Assembly (NCBI GenBank): GCA_028283825.1
Contig: JAPWJW010000003.1
Coordinates: forward strand, 248,001 to 312,000
Source: Azospirillaceae bacterium
GTDB taxonomy: Bacteria; Pseudomonadota; Alphaproteobacteria; Azospirillales; Azospirillaceae
Direction of reading: 5' to 3'
DNA: 64,000 bases
Part shown: one piece after another, positions 21,670-30,850 of the stretch
Layout: each line of letters opens with the position of its first letter
How positions within the stretch are numbered: the first letter of the stretch is position 1
The notes under the pieces: generated by a model
Databases searched by the model: none
Seen by the model: only the letters and a program-made list of their open reading frames with translations
Told to the model about the DNA's origin: nothing
Made by a program: the position numbers and the translations under genes

Positions 21670-21697
21670 CTGCCGCCCGTCCATCACCGGGCGGCAG
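21670..21697 (+). terminator. Hairpin after the membrane-anchored protein gene
   Basis: A perfect 10-bp stem (21670-21679 with 21688-21697, CTGCCGCCCG/CGGGCGGCAG) with an 8-base loop and no T tract. It probably limits readthrough into the lipoprotein gene. Confidence 0.5.
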
Positions 21698-21729
21698 GCG
21701 CGCCGGTCATGACGGACAGGAGGAATTTC

Positions 21730-21996
21730 GTGCGCACTTCGGGGATTAAAGTGGCGGGGATGAAGCTGGCGGCCGGCGTGCTGCTGATGGTGGGACTGAC
21801 CGGCTGCATGGGGTTACCGTCGCAGCGCGAGGGCAAGCTGGACACCCACGCGGCCTGCGTGGCGCGCTGCAACCGTGAGGATGCGGTGTGCGGCGACACC
21901 CGGGCCGGCCAGATGGACCATACGCCGGAACTGAACAACGGTGCCTGCCAACGCGACCTTAAGTCCTGCCTGAACCGTTGCGGCGATCCGGGTTGA
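21730..21996 (+). CDS. Small cysteine-rich lipoprotein
   Basis: The start is the GTG at 21730, because AGGAGG lies at 21718-21723 with ideal spacing; an ATG at 21709 lacks this. The 88-residue product has a basic start, a hydrophobic segment and the lipobox LTGC, so it should be a lipoprotein. The mature part has seven more cysteines, among them CVARC, AVC, GAC and CLNRC, which suggests disulfides or metal binding in the periplasm. No family was recognised. It lies between an anchored periplasmic protein and a periplasmic protease. Confidence 0.75.
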   Translation: MRTSGIKVAGMKLAAGVLLMVGLTGCMGLPSQREGKLDTHAACVARCNREDAVCGDTRAGQMDHTPELNNGACQRDLKSCLNRCGDPG

Positions 21997-22045
21997 TCCC
22001 TATTTCATCGTCTCATCCTTCGTCTTGACCAGTTGGCAGAGCGTG

Positions 22046-23482
22046 ATGCCTGAGATGTTGTCGACTTTCCTTCGCCGTTGCGTCCCCCTGGTGGCCCTGG
22101 CCGCCGCCCTGGCGTCGCCTGCGGGCGGCGGCTATGCCGCGGCGCAGACACCACAGGTGCCGCAGAGCCGTGAACAGATCACCCTCAGCTACGCGCCGCT
22201 GGTGAAGCGCGCCGCACCGGCCGTGGTCAACATCTATAGCCGCCGGGTGGTCAAGCAACGCGCCAACCCCTTCATGGAGGATCCGTTCTTCCGCCAGTTC
22301 TTCGGCGACGCCTTCCGTGGCGTGCCGAAGGAACGGGTGGAATCCTCGCTGGGGTCCGGCGTCATCGTCCGGCCCGACGGCCTGATCGTCACCAACGACC
22401 ATGTCATCAAGGACGCCGACCAGATCACCGTGGTACTGGCCGACCGCCGCGAATTCCCCGCCAAGGTGCTGACGGCGGATGAACGCGTGGACCTGGCCGT
22501 GCTGCGCATCGACACCAAGGGCGAGAAGCTGTCGACCCTGGAGATCGGCGACAGCGACGACGTGCAGGTGGGCGACCTGGTCCTGGCCGTCGGCAACCCC
22601 TTCGGCGTGGGACAGACGGTGACCAGCGGCATCGTCTCGGCGCTTGCCCGCACCGGCGTGGGGGTGTCGGACTTCAACTTCTTCATCCAGACCGACGCCG
22701 CCATCAACCCCGGCAATTCCGGCGGCGCGCTGATCACCATGGACGGCAAGCTGGCCGGCATCAACTCGGCCATCTATTCGCGCAGCGGCGGCTCCGTCGG
22801 CATCGGTTTCGCCATCCCGGCGGACATGGTGCGCTCCGTCGTCACGGCCGTGGAGTCGGGCGGCAAGCTGGTGCGCCCCTGGATGGGGGCCAGCGGTCAG
22901 GCGGTGACGTCGGATCTGGCCGCCAACCTGGGCCTGTCACGGCCCCAGGGTGTGCTGATCAACCAGTTGAACCCCAAGGGCCCGCTGGAACAGGCCGGCG
23001 TGAAGGTGGGCGACGTGGTGACGGCCGTGAACGGCCATATGGTCGATGATCCGGACAGCTTGCGCTATCGCATCGCCACCCTGCCGGTGGGTGGCACCGC
23101 CACGCTCAGCATCATCCGCAAGGGGGCGGAGACCAAGCTGCCGGTGAAGCTGATCGGTCCGCCGGAGGATCCGCCCCGGGATGAGGCCACGTTGGATGGT
23201 CGCGAACCCTTCGCCGGCGCCACCGTGGCCAACATCAACCCCGCCTTGGCGGAAGAGGTCGGCTACAACGGCAATTCCGACGGCGTCATCGTGCTGAAGG
23301 TCCAGCCGGGCACCACCGCCCAGGCCCTCGGCTTCCAGCCCGGTGACGTGGTGGTGAAGGTCAACGGCCAGCCCATCGCCCGCGTGGCCGACCTGAAGCG
23401 CCTGATCGCCGGCCAGGCCCGCCGTTGGGATCTGGCGGTGCGCCGGGGCGAACAGGTGCTGACCCTCAGCGTCGGTGGCTGA
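22046..23482 (+). CDS. DegP/DegQ-type periplasmic serine protease
   Basis: HtrA-family protease and chaperone for misfolded envelope proteins. From the ATG at 22046 it has 478 residues and a signal peptide ending near YAAAQ. The trypsin-like domain carries the catalytic triad His119 (TNDHV), Asp149 (ERVDLAVL) and Ser225 (NPGNSGG). Two PDZ domains follow, at about 270-365 and 380-475. An upstream in-frame TTG is less likely as the start. The convergent neighbour is a secreted thioredoxin-like protein, so both act on envelope protein quality. degP and degQ cannot be told apart by sequence alone. Confidence 0.93.
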   Translation: MPEMLSTFLRRCVPLVALAAALASPAGGGYAAAQTPQVPQSREQITLSYAPLVKRAAPAVVNIYSRRVVKQRANPFMEDPFFRQFFGDAFRGVPKERVESSLGSGVIVRPDGLIVTNDHVIKDADQITVVLADRREFPAKVLTADERVDLAVLRIDTKGEKLSTLEIGDSDDVQVGDLVLAVGNPFGVGQTVTSGIVSALARTGVGVSDFNFFIQTDAAINPGNSGGALITMDGKLAGINSAIYSRSGGSVGIGFAIPADMVRSVVTAVESGGKLVRPWMGASGQAVTSDLAANLGLSRPQGVLINQLNPKGPLEQAGVKVGDVVTAVNGHMVDDPDSLRYRIATLPVGGTATLSIIRKGAETKLPVKLIGPPEDPPRDEATLDGREPFAGATVANINPALAEEVGYNGNSDGVIVLKVQPGTTAQALGFQPGDVVVKVNGQPIARVADLKRLIAGQARRWDLAVRRGEQVLTLSVGG

Positions 23483-23493
23483 CGCCGGGAAGG

Positions 23494-24189
23494 TCAGCCG
23501 GGCGCCGTTTCCTTGAGGGGAGGCGCGTCCTTGGCGGTTCCCTTATGGCTCGTCCATTCCTCCAGCATGGCGACCAGGCCATCGAACTTGGCCTGGTCCG
23601 TGATGGCGCCGTTCTCATCCACCGTCAGCGCGTCCTTCAGCACGGCGGCTGGATCACCGGCGGCGTCCAGGAAGCTGCTGAAGGGGAAATAGCGGATGCC
23701 GCGCCCCTGCTTGTCAAAGCGGGTGAGGGTGAAGGCCAGGGCAACCGGGTCGGGATAACGCCCCTCGCGCAGCACCACCGCCTGCCAGGGGATGTGGTGG
23801 TCTTCCAGATAGTCCTGGTCCTTGGACCAGTCGTCGCGGGTGGAGACCAGGACGATGGCCAGCTTGTCCGCGCCCACCCGGGCCTGGACCTGGCGCATGG
23901 CCTCCAGTTCCAGCTTACAGGGGCCGCACCAGTTGGCCCACTGGTTGATCCACACCACCTTGCCCTTCAAGCTGTCCAGCTTGAAGGTGTCGTTGTGGGT
24001 GTCGCGCAACTCGGCGACGCGCAGCGCCAGGAAGTGGCGGACCAGTTCCTCTTTCGTGCGTTTGGAATCGTGTGCGTCGAGGGGGGCGGCGGCCGCGGGC
24101 TTGTCGGCGTCGTTGGTTTCGGCGCGCGCGATGGGCGCATGCAGGGACAGGCCCAGCAGCAGGGCGGCAAGGGACAGGCGGCCGATCAT
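23494..24189 (-). CDS. Secreted TlpA-like thioredoxin-fold protein
   Basis: The start at 24189 (MIGRLSLAALLLGLSLH) gives a clear signal peptide ending ARA near residue 23; longer in-frame readings are rejected. The 231-residue protein has the active site WANWCGPC (WCGPC at 87-91) in a TlpA/ResA-like thioredoxin fold preceded by KGKVVWINQ. Later segments such as AIVLVSTRDDW and IPWQAVVL fit the fold. Probable periplasmic disulfide reductase, possibly for cytochrome maturation or oxidative repair. Partner is unknown. Confidence 0.85.
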   Translation of the reverse strand: MIGRLSLAALLLGLSLHAPIARAETNDADKPAAAAPLDAHDSKRTKEELVRHFLALRVAELRDTHNDTFKLDSLKGKVVWINQWANWCGPCKLELEAMRQVQARVGADKLAIVLVSTRDDWSKDQDYLEDHHIPWQAVVLREGRYPDPVALAFTLTRFDKQGRGIRYFPFSSFLDAAGDPAAVLKDALTVDENGAITDQAKFDGLVAMLEEWTSHKGTAKDAPPLKETAPG

Positions 24190-24395
24190 AGGGTGGTGGT
24201 CCTCAGGAAGGCGGGGCGGTCGTTCAACGATAGCGGCGGGAAGAACCCGGGGCAACGGCCGCGCTGGGGTTGTGGGAAGGTGCCGCCCGAAAAGAACGAT
24301 GCCAGAACGGCGTCGTGTCTGGCATGGTGGCGGACGGAACCGGCCGTACCGGCCCCGCGTTCCGGCAAGCGTGGATTTTCAGGACTGGCGGCGTG

Positions 24396-25727
24396 ATGGC
24401 GGCAGGCAAAGGCGGATCGGGTTCCCTGTTCGAGGCGGAGGCGCCGCGGCCCTTGGCCGACCGGCTGCGCCCGACGGCACTTGACCAAGTGGTGGGCCAG
24501 GAACATCTGCTGGGCCCCAAGGGGCCCATCGGCCGCATGGTGGCGGCCCATCGCCTCAGTTCCATGGTGCTGTGGGGCCCGCCGGGCTGCGGGAAGACCA
24601 CCATCGCCCGCCTGCTGGCCCAGGCCACCACCCTGGCGTTCGAACCGCTGTCGGCCGTGTTCTCCGGTGTCGCGGATTTGCGCAAGGTGTTCGAGGCGGC
24701 CAAGCAGCGGCGCCAGGCGGGCCAAGGCACCCTGCTGTTCATTGATGAAATCCACCGCTTCAACCGGTCGCAGCAGGACGGATTCCTGCCCTATGTCGAG
24801 GACGGTACCGTCACCCTGGTGGGCGCCACGACCGAGAACCCATCGTTCGAACTGAACGCCGCCTTATTGTCCCGGGCCCAGGTCTTCGTCCTCAATCGCC
24901 TGGGCGAGGAGGCGCTGGAAAAGCTGATCGGCCGCGCGGAGGCGGAGATGGGCCGGCCGCTGCCGGTGGATGACGACGCGCGCGCGGCGTTGAAGGCCCT
25001 GGCCGATGGCGACGGCCGCTATTTCCTGAATTTGGTGGAGGAAATCTTCGCCGTCGTGCCCAAGGGGGAGGCGCCGTTGGACACTAACGGGCTGACCGTG
25101 GCGGTGCAGCGGCGCATGCCCCTGTACGACAAGGCGCAGGAGGGGCACTACAACCTCATCAGCGCGCTGCACAAGTCGCTGCGCGGGTCGGACACCAATG
25201 CCGCCCTCTACTGGTATTCCCGCATGCTGGAGGGGGGGGAGGACCCGCGCTACATCGCCCGCCGGCTGCTGCGCTTTGCCAGCGAGGATATCGGCATGGC
25301 CGATCCCCAGGCTTTGACCATCGCCATGGCCGCCTGGGATGCGTACGAGCGGCTGGGCAGCCCGGAGGGGGAACTGGCGATCGCCCAATGCGTCATTTAC
25401 CTGGGCACGGCGCCAAAGTCGAACGCCGCCTACATGGCCATCAAGCAGGCCCGGCGCGCGGCGCAGGAGACGGGCAGCCTGATGCCGCCCATGCATATCC
25501 TGAACGCGCCCACCCGCCTGATGAAGGATCTGGGCTACGGCAAGGGCTACAACTACGACCACGACACGGCCGACGGCTTCTCCGGCCAGAACTATTTCCC
25601 CGACGGCATGGCCCGGCGGGAGTTCTATCAGCCGGTGGAACGCGGCTTCGAACGCGAGATCAAGAAGCGCCAGGATTATTGGGCCAAGCTGCGCCGGCAG
25701 CGGGCCGAGGACGGCGGCGAGGGTTAA
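24396..25727 (+). CDS. rarA: Replication-associated recombination protein A (RarA/MgsA)
   Basis: AAA+ ATPase acting at stalled replication forks. The 443-residue protein begins MAAGKGGSGSLFEAEAPRPL. The Walker A motif is GPPGCGKT (61-68), Walker B is LLFIDEIHRFN, and the sensor region is LVGATTENPSFELN. The C-terminal MgsA domain contains RYIARRLLRFASEDIGMADP and NYDHDTADGFSGQNYFPD. The reading frame extends upstream, but this ATG matches the family start. Its stop overlaps the stop of the convergent FUSC gene by four bases. Confidence 0.95.
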   Translation: MAAGKGGSGSLFEAEAPRPLADRLRPTALDQVVGQEHLLGPKGPIGRMVAAHRLSSMVLWGPPGCGKTTIARLLAQATTLAFEPLSAVFSGVADLRKVFEAAKQRRQAGQGTLLFIDEIHRFNRSQQDGFLPYVEDGTVTLVGATTENPSFELNAALLSRAQVFVLNRLGEEALEKLIGRAEAEMGRPLPVDDDARAALKALADGDGRYFLNLVEEIFAVVPKGEAPLDTNGLTVAVQRRMPLYDKAQEGHYNLISALHKSLRGSDTNAALYWYSRMLEGGEDPRYIARRLLRFASEDIGMADPQALTIAMAAWDAYERLGSPEGELAIAQCVIYLGTAPKSNAAYMAIKQARRAAQETGSLMPPMHILNAPTRLMKDLGYGKGYNYDHDTADGFSGQNYFPDGMARREFYQPVERGFEREIKKRQDYWAKLRRQRAEDGGEG

Positions 25728-27850
25728 GCCGCCTTGTTCTCCATCGCCCGGGCGTAGGTCTTGGCGGCCTCCACCACCTGGGTGACGGCGCGGGCGATGT
25801 CGTCCGGCGGTTCGCCTTCGCGGGCCAGCGCGCTGTCTTCCGTCGGCACGCCGCGCACCAGGGCGCCCAGGCGCGTGGTGGCGGCCTCGCAATAGCCGAT
25901 GCGGCGGGCGTCCGGCGGGCCGGGGTCGGTGCGCTCATCCATCCAGGCGACGGTGGCGGCACCGGCCAGGCGGCGCAGGGTTTCCAGCAGGGCGGCGGCC
26001 TCATCCAGGTGCGCCTTGCGTCGGCGGCCTTCCAGCACCATACGCTGGCGCGTCACCTCCGCCGCCGTGCTGGCCAGGCCGGCGGCGCGGCGGGCGGCGT
26101 CGATGGTGGCGTAGGGCGTGTCGCCGGCGCGCACCACCAGGGTGGCATACCGCATGTTGGCCTCCACCGCGTCAGCCAGGCGGTGGGAAAAGCTCTTGGG
26201 CTCACGCTCCGGCCACAGCACCAGGCAGCCGGCCAGGCCCAGGATGCTGCCCAGCACGTTGTTGAAGGCGCGGGTCAGGGCGATGGTCTCGCCCCCTGGG
26301 GCTGCCGCCAGGGCCGTCCCGGCGCCGGGGTGCAGCAGGTCGGCCACCAGCACGAACAGTGGCGTCAGGAAAAGCGTGAACAGGCTGTAGTTGACGGAAC
26401 GCAGGGCGATGGTGGCGGCCGCCAGCGGGAAGATGGCGAACAACAGGGACAAGGGCGTGGGCAGGGCCACGGCCAGGAAGGCGGCGGCGACACCGCCGGC
26501 GACGCTGCCTAGCACGCGCTCCAGCGTGCGCGGCCAGGTGGTGGCCGCCTGCGGCTGCATCACCACCACCGAGGCCATGGTGGCCCAATAGGCGTAGTGG
26601 ACGTCCAGATAGGCGGTGACGATATAGGTCGCCGTCACCACCAGGGCCACGCGCAGGGCATGGCGCGCGATGGGGGAACGGGGGTGGATGGCCCGGCGCA
26701 ACGCCCGGACGATGGACGTGCGGCGGGGGGGCTCTTCCTGTGGGCCCACGTCGCCATTGGCGGAGGCCTCGGCGGGAATGGGGTCCCAGGCATGGGTCAG
26801 GTCGGTCAGGGCGCGGGCGCAGACCTGGGCGACCCGGGCGACCAGATCGTGTGCCGGACGGGCGACACGGTCCAGCACCTCCGCCTCATAGGCGACCAGG
26901 GCCTGGTCGGGCTCCGTCCGCATCACCTGGCGGGCGGTGCGTGTCAGGGCGGCGCGCAGCTGGCGCAGGGGTAGGGTGTCGGCGTCGCTGGGCGTGCCGG
27001 TGGCGTGGGGTTCCAGATCGTAGCCCAGGGCGATCAGGCCGGCGAAGATGCGCTCCCCGGCTTCTATGGCGGCCAGCAGGCTGCGGCGCACGTCGCGGCC
27101 GGCGCCGCGCCCGGCGGAAAAGCGGCCGACGGCGGCGCGCGCCCGCTCGATGATCTCGCGCACGGCGCGGCGGTGCTCGGCGGCATGGGCCTTCCAGCGG
27201 GCGTCCTGGGTGGCGCCGCTGCTGTGCAGGGCCAGCAACTCGGCCGTCATGTCGCCCAGTTCGGAATAGATGGCGGCCACGGCGCGGCGGGCGGGGGCGT
27301 AGGGGTGGATGCGCCAGACCGCCAAACACAGGATCACCGCCCAGCCGCTGCCCAGCAGGAAGACGGCGGACAGGCGCAAGGCGGCCAGCGGCGTGCTGGG
27401 ATACCCCACCGCCACCACGGCGACGCAGCAGGCCAACACCCCCACCTGGGTGGCCGCCGGCCCATAAGCCCGGCTGAGGCAGCACAGGAAGATGGCCGCC
27501 AGCAGGACGGGGGCGGCCCACACGGGCCCCAGGGTGGCGGCCACGCTGATCAGCCCGGCCATCACCGTGCCCACCAGGGCGAAACCGCCCATGGCGCGCA
27601 GGCGGATGCCCACCGGCCCGCCTGGATCGGCCAGGCAGGCCCAGAAGGCGGCGAAGGCCGCCCAGGACAGGATGGGCTGGTCCAAATACAGCGCCAGCGC
27701 CACCATCAAGGCCACCGCCGTGGCGGCGCGCAGCCCTTCCGTGATGCCGATCTGCTCCGGCGACAGCGCGAACGAGCGCGCCTGCAGCCAGCGCGCCAGG
27801 CGCCCCAAGGGGGAGGAACGATCGGTGGGGACCGCGTGGTGCAGGGTCAT
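25724..27850 (-). CDS. FUSC-family inner-membrane transporter
   Basis: A 708-residue membrane protein from the ATG at 27850 (MTLHHAVPTDRSSPLG). Two hydrophobic blocks, at about 40-175 and 390-540, are each followed by a soluble helical region, the usual FUSC architecture. ADPGGPVGIRLRAMGGF in the first block and the YWATMASVVVMQPQ repeat-like motif in the second are typical. Relatives include the aromatic carboxylate exporter AaeB and YccS. The substrate cannot be predicted, and no adaptor gene is adjacent. Confidence 0.85.
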   Translation of the reverse strand: MTLHHAVPTDRSSPLGRLARWLQARSFALSPEQIGITEGLRAATAVALMVALALYLDQPILSWAAFAAFWACLADPGGPVGIRLRAMGGFALVGTVMAGLISVAATLGPVWAAPVLLAAIFLCCLSRAYGPAATQVGVLACCVAVVAVGYPSTPLAALRLSAVFLLGSGWAVILCLAVWRIHPYAPARRAVAAIYSELGDMTAELLALHSSGATQDARWKAHAAEHRRAVREIIERARAAVGRFSAGRGAGRDVRRSLLAAIEAGERIFAGLIALGYDLEPHATGTPSDADTLPLRQLRAALTRTARQVMRTEPDQALVAYEAEVLDRVARPAHDLVARVAQVCARALTDLTHAWDPIPAEASANGDVGPQEEPPRRTSIVRALRRAIHPRSPIARHALRVALVVTATYIVTAYLDVHYAYWATMASVVVMQPQAATTWPRTLERVLGSVAGGVAAAFLAVALPTPLSLLFAIFPLAAATIALRSVNYSLFTLFLTPLFVLVADLLHPGAGTALAAAPGGETIALTRAFNNVLGSILGLAGCLVLWPEREPKSFSHRLADAVEANMRYATLVVRAGDTPYATIDAARRAAGLASTAAEVTRQRMVLEGRRRKAHLDEAAALLETLRRLAGAATVAWMDERTDPGPPDARRIGYCEAATTRLGALVRGVPTEDSALAREGEPPDDIARAVTQVVEAAKTYARAMENKAA

Positions 27851-27998
27851 GGAGTGTGGAACGCTAGGCCAATGGATCAGGGACCGCAACGATAGCGCAA
27901 GTTTGTTCGCAGATGCAGCATATTGGGTGCAACGCAGCATGGCGGGCGATGCGGCGCGGGGCCTTGATCTAAAGGGCCTTGGCGGGGGCTGGGTTCCC

Positions 27999-29819
27999 TC
28001 AGTTGCTCCGTTGCCCCACCCGCTCCGCCAGCGCCGTCTTCATCGCCGCCACCGCGTGTGACCAGTCGCCCAGGCGCTTTTGCCGGAACAGGCGCAGGCT
28101 CGGATACCACAGGCTGGTGTCGCCGCTGTCGTGCCAGCGCCAGTCGGTGGTGGGGGACAGCAGCAGGAAGGCGGGGACGCCCAGTGCGCCGGCCAGGTGG
28201 ATGCAGGCGCTGTCGGAACCGATGACCAGATCCAGGTCGGCGATCAGGGCCGCGGTGTCGGCCCAGTCGCGGATGGACGCGGCGGCGTCGCGGATGCGGC
28301 CGGGGGGGATGCGCGGATCGGTGAGGGCCGACTTGGCCGGGCCCATCTGCAAGGACAGGAATTCCACCCCCGGCACGTCCAGCAGGGGCAGCAGGGGGAT
28401 AAGGCCGGGGGACCGCCAGTGGTCATCCGGGAAATCCGGATTGCCCTGCCAGAACAGGCCGACGCGCAAGGCCCGCTTGGGCCCCAGCATCTGTGTCCAG
28501 CGGGTGCGGCGGCCGGGGTCCACCTTGAGATAGGGGCCGGACCAGCGCAGGGTGCCGGGGTCGGGGCAGAAGCGGGCGGGCAGTTCCATCATGGGCGCCT
28601 GGGCATCCCACGGCGATGGGGCGGCGGTTGAGCCGGGGGCCGGCGTCTGCGCGTCCACCACCACGGCGCCATAGCCCTGGGCCGCCACCAGGGGGGCCAG
28701 GCTGGCCGGCACCTCGATGGTCAGCTTGGCGCCGGCGGCGGCCAGCAGCGGCAGGAAGCGCAGGCACATCAGCGTGTCGCCCACCCCTTGCTCGTGCCAC
28801 ACCAGCAGGCGCAGGCCCGCCGGGTTGCCGTGATGCCAGGCGGGCAGTCCCTGGTGCTTGGCCGGCCGGGCCGCCGACGGCCAGCGCCAATGATACTGGT
28901 CGAACCCCTCGCGATAACGGCCCAGGCGCAGCAGGCAGAGGGCGGCACCGAAATTGGCGGCGGGCTCGGTCGGCACCAGCGCCACGGCCTGACGAAAGGC
29001 GTCCAGCGCCTCCGCCGTGCGGCCTTGCAGGCGCAGCAGCACGCCGAGATCCCGGTGGGGCAGCATGGCGTTGGGCCGGCGCCGCGTCGCCTCACGCAAC
29101 TGCTCCTCCGCCTCCTCGAAGCGGAACAGGCTGGTCAGGGTGTTGGCCAAGGCGCAGCGGGGCAGGGGGGCGTCAGGGGCGGCGGCCACGGCGCGGGTCA
29201 GGAAACCCACGGCGGCGGCCGGGTCGCCGGCGCGGCGGCGCAGTTCGCCCAGGTTGTTCAGCGCCAGGGTGTTGAAGGGATCGCGGTCCAGAATATGGCG
29301 GTACCAGCCCTCCGCCTCCGCCGGGCGGCCCAGCCGCTCGCACAGGCGGGCCAGCTCCGCCACCGTGGGCAAATCCTCGGGGGTGCGTTCCACCAGGGCG
29401 CGCAGGGCGTCGGCCGCCGCCGTCACCCGCTCCAGCCGCGCCAGCAGGCGGGCCATGTTGCGCAGCGCGTCGGGGTGGCCGGCGTTGAGCCGCAGGGCCT
29501 GGGTGTAGGCGGTCAAGGCCGCGTCCGACCGGCCCAGCGTGTCCAGCACCTGGGCGTGGTTGGCGTGATAATCGGCGACGCCGGGGTGCAGGGCGATGGC
29601 CCGCGCGATCAGCGGTTCCGCCTCCGCGGCACGGCCGGCCTGGGCGGTGGCCACACCCAGCAGATGCAGGGCGTCGGGCTGGTCCGGCTCCTGCGCCAGC
29701 AGCGAGGAATAAAGCGCGCTGGCATCGGCCAGCCGGCCCGCCCGGTGATGGTCCAGCGCCACCGCCAGAACCTCACCGACGGTACGCATGCTCCGGGACC
29801 GGGTGCGCTCTTGCTCCAT
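27999..29819 (-). CDS. TPR-repeat protein with C-terminal glycosyltransferase-like domain
   Basis: About 606 residues. The first 300 or so are tandem TPR units (for example ALHLLGVATAQAGRAAEAEP and NNLGELRRRAGDPAAAVGFL). The C-terminal half contains LLVWHEQGVGDTLMCLRFLP, VGLFWQGNPDFPDDHWRSPG and a late DLVIGSDSACIHLAGALG motif, typical of glycosyltransferase-9-like domains fused to TPRs. The start could instead be the ATG at 29789. Such proteins often act in surface-glycan or flagellin glycosylation, but nothing local proves it. Confidence 0.8.
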   Translation of the reverse strand: MEQERTRSRSMRTVGEVLAVALDHHRAGRLADASALYSSLLAQEPDQPDALHLLGVATAQAGRAAEAEPLIARAIALHPGVADYHANHAQVLDTLGRSDAALTAYTQALRLNAGHPDALRNMARLLARLERVTAAADALRALVERTPEDLPTVAELARLCERLGRPAEAEGWYRHILDRDPFNTLALNNLGELRRRAGDPAAAVGFLTRAVAAAPDAPLPRCALANTLTSLFRFEEAEEQLREATRRRPNAMLPHRDLGVLLRLQGRTAEALDAFRQAVALVPTEPAANFGAALCLLRLGRYREGFDQYHWRWPSAARPAKHQGLPAWHHGNPAGLRLLVWHEQGVGDTLMCLRFLPLLAAAGAKLTIEVPASLAPLVAAQGYGAVVVDAQTPAPGSTAAPSPWDAQAPMMELPARFCPDPGTLRWSGPYLKVDPGRRTRWTQMLGPKRALRVGLFWQGNPDFPDDHWRSPGLIPLLPLLDVPGVEFLSLQMGPAKSALTDPRIPPGRIRDAAASIRDWADTAALIADLDLVIGSDSACIHLAGALGVPAFLLLSPTTDWRWHDSGDTSLWYPSLRLFRQKRLGDWSHAVAAMKTALAERVGQRSN

Positions 29820-29983
29820 GGGCCAGTAATACCCTGCCACCAAAGGATAGGCCACCCCGGTGGGCTGACGCTGTGGGATAGGCGGCGGCGGTGAGGGCGG
29901 CCTTGGGGGAGCGGGATAGCGTTGTCTGCCCGCTTCCGCCTGGGCTATCCTGCGGCCTGGACGTTCTAGGGGAGCGCATCGAC

Positions 29984-30262
29984 ATGCCCGACATCGTGAA
30001 ACGCTCGGTCACCCTGTCGCCGGAATGGGCGGCCTACGCCGATTCCCTGGTGGCGGCAGGCGCTTACGCTTCCGTCGCCGATGTGCTGCGGGCCGGCCTT
30101 GCCGCCCTGAAGGATCGCGGAAGCGTGGACCGGTGGCGGCAGGCAGGGTGTCAGGCCGGGAGCGACGCCGCGATGGACATGCCGTCCCCGATTCTTCCGG
30201 CCAAGGACCCCTTCGACGCCATTCGCGCCCATCAGGTGCAGCGGCTGAAAAGCACGGTCTGA
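29984..30262 (+). CDS. ParD/CopG-type antitoxin without adjacent toxin
   Basis: A 92-residue protein from the ATG at 29984, with AGGGGAGC upstream. The N-terminus MPDIVKRSVTLSPEWAAYAD and ASVADVLRAGLAALKD match the ribbon-helix-helix and dimerising helix of ParD antitoxins. The C-terminal 45 residues do not resemble a usual ParE-binding tail. No ParE-like gene is next to it: upstream is the divergent TPR gene, and downstream is a UPF0303 gene. It could be an orphan antitoxin or a stand-alone regulator. Confidence 0.75.
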   Translation: MPDIVKRSVTLSPEWAAYADSLVAAGAYASVADVLRAGLAALKDRGSVDRWRQAGCQAGSDAAMDMPSPILPAKDPFDAIRAHQVQRLKSTV

Positions 30263-30298
30263 CCCCCTCTTCGCGTGATACCCCAAGGTTTCCTGCCC

Positions 30299-30832
30299 GT
30301 GACCCAGCCCTATTCCACCGTCGCCATGACCGCGGCCGCGCCGTCGTTTGATGAGGATTTGCGCCGCATCGCCGCCCAGGAACAGCGCCTGGTGTTCGAC
30401 CGGTTCGGGACGGAGCAGGCCTGGGCGCTGGGCGTCCGCTTGCGGGAGTGGGCGCTGAGCCGACAGACGGTGCTGGTGGTGGATATCTCCCTGCATCAGC
30501 GGCAGCTGTTCCGCTGGGCGTCGGATGGCGCCACCGCCGACCATGACGACTGGGTGCGGCGCAAGCGCAACGTCGCGCTGCGCTTTGGCCGCAGTTCCTA
30601 TGCCGTGGGGCTGGAACTGACGCAGAAGGGCACGACGCTGGAGGCCAAGAGCGGCCTGGCCCTGCGCGACTACGCTACCCATGGCGGCAGTGTGCCGCTG
30701 ACGGTGGCGGGTACGGGCTGCGTCGGGGCGCTGACCGTTTCCGGCCTGCCGCAACGCGACGACCACACCCTGGCCATGGCCGAACTTGCCCACACGCTGG
30801 GGCACGACATCAGCGATATCGCGTTGACGTGA
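30299..30832 (+). CDS. UPF0303 / HbpS-like heme-binding domain protein
   Basis: The start is ambiguous. The GTG at 30299 is chosen because AAGG lies 10 bases upstream; the ATG at 30326 is the alternative. The 177-residue protein has EEDLRR-type N-terminal helices, QEQRLVFDRFGTEQAWALG, VVDISLHQRQLFRWASDGAT and a conserved VRRKRNVALRFGRSS core, typical of UPF0303 (GlcG/HbpS superfamily). Some relatives bind heme; the function here is not established. It is in the same direction as the ParD-like gene, 36 bases downstream. Confidence 0.8.
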   Translation: MTQPYSTVAMTAAAPSFDEDLRRIAAQEQRLVFDRFGTEQAWALGVRLREWALSRQTVLVVDISLHQRQLFRWASDGATADHDDWVRRKRNVALRFGRSSYAVGLELTQKGTTLEAKSGLALRDYATHGGSVPLTVAGTGCVGALTVSGLPQRDDHTLAMAELAHTLGHDISDIALT

Positions 30833-30850
30833 GGTTTTGTCGTTAAGCGC

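Noticed and set aside
24299-24325. ATGCCAGA/TCTGGCAT inverted repeat between the thioredoxin gene and rarA
   Set aside because: Only 8 bp with an 11-base loop, no T tract and no positional logic; it could easily be chance in a GC-rich sequence.
27005-27895. Long plus-strand open frame opposite the FUSC transporter
   Set aside because: It is a Gly/Gln/Arg-rich shadow of the FUSC gene in a high-GC region, with no ribosome-binding site or family match. The same applies to the many antisense frames across the ribosomal and flagellar genes.
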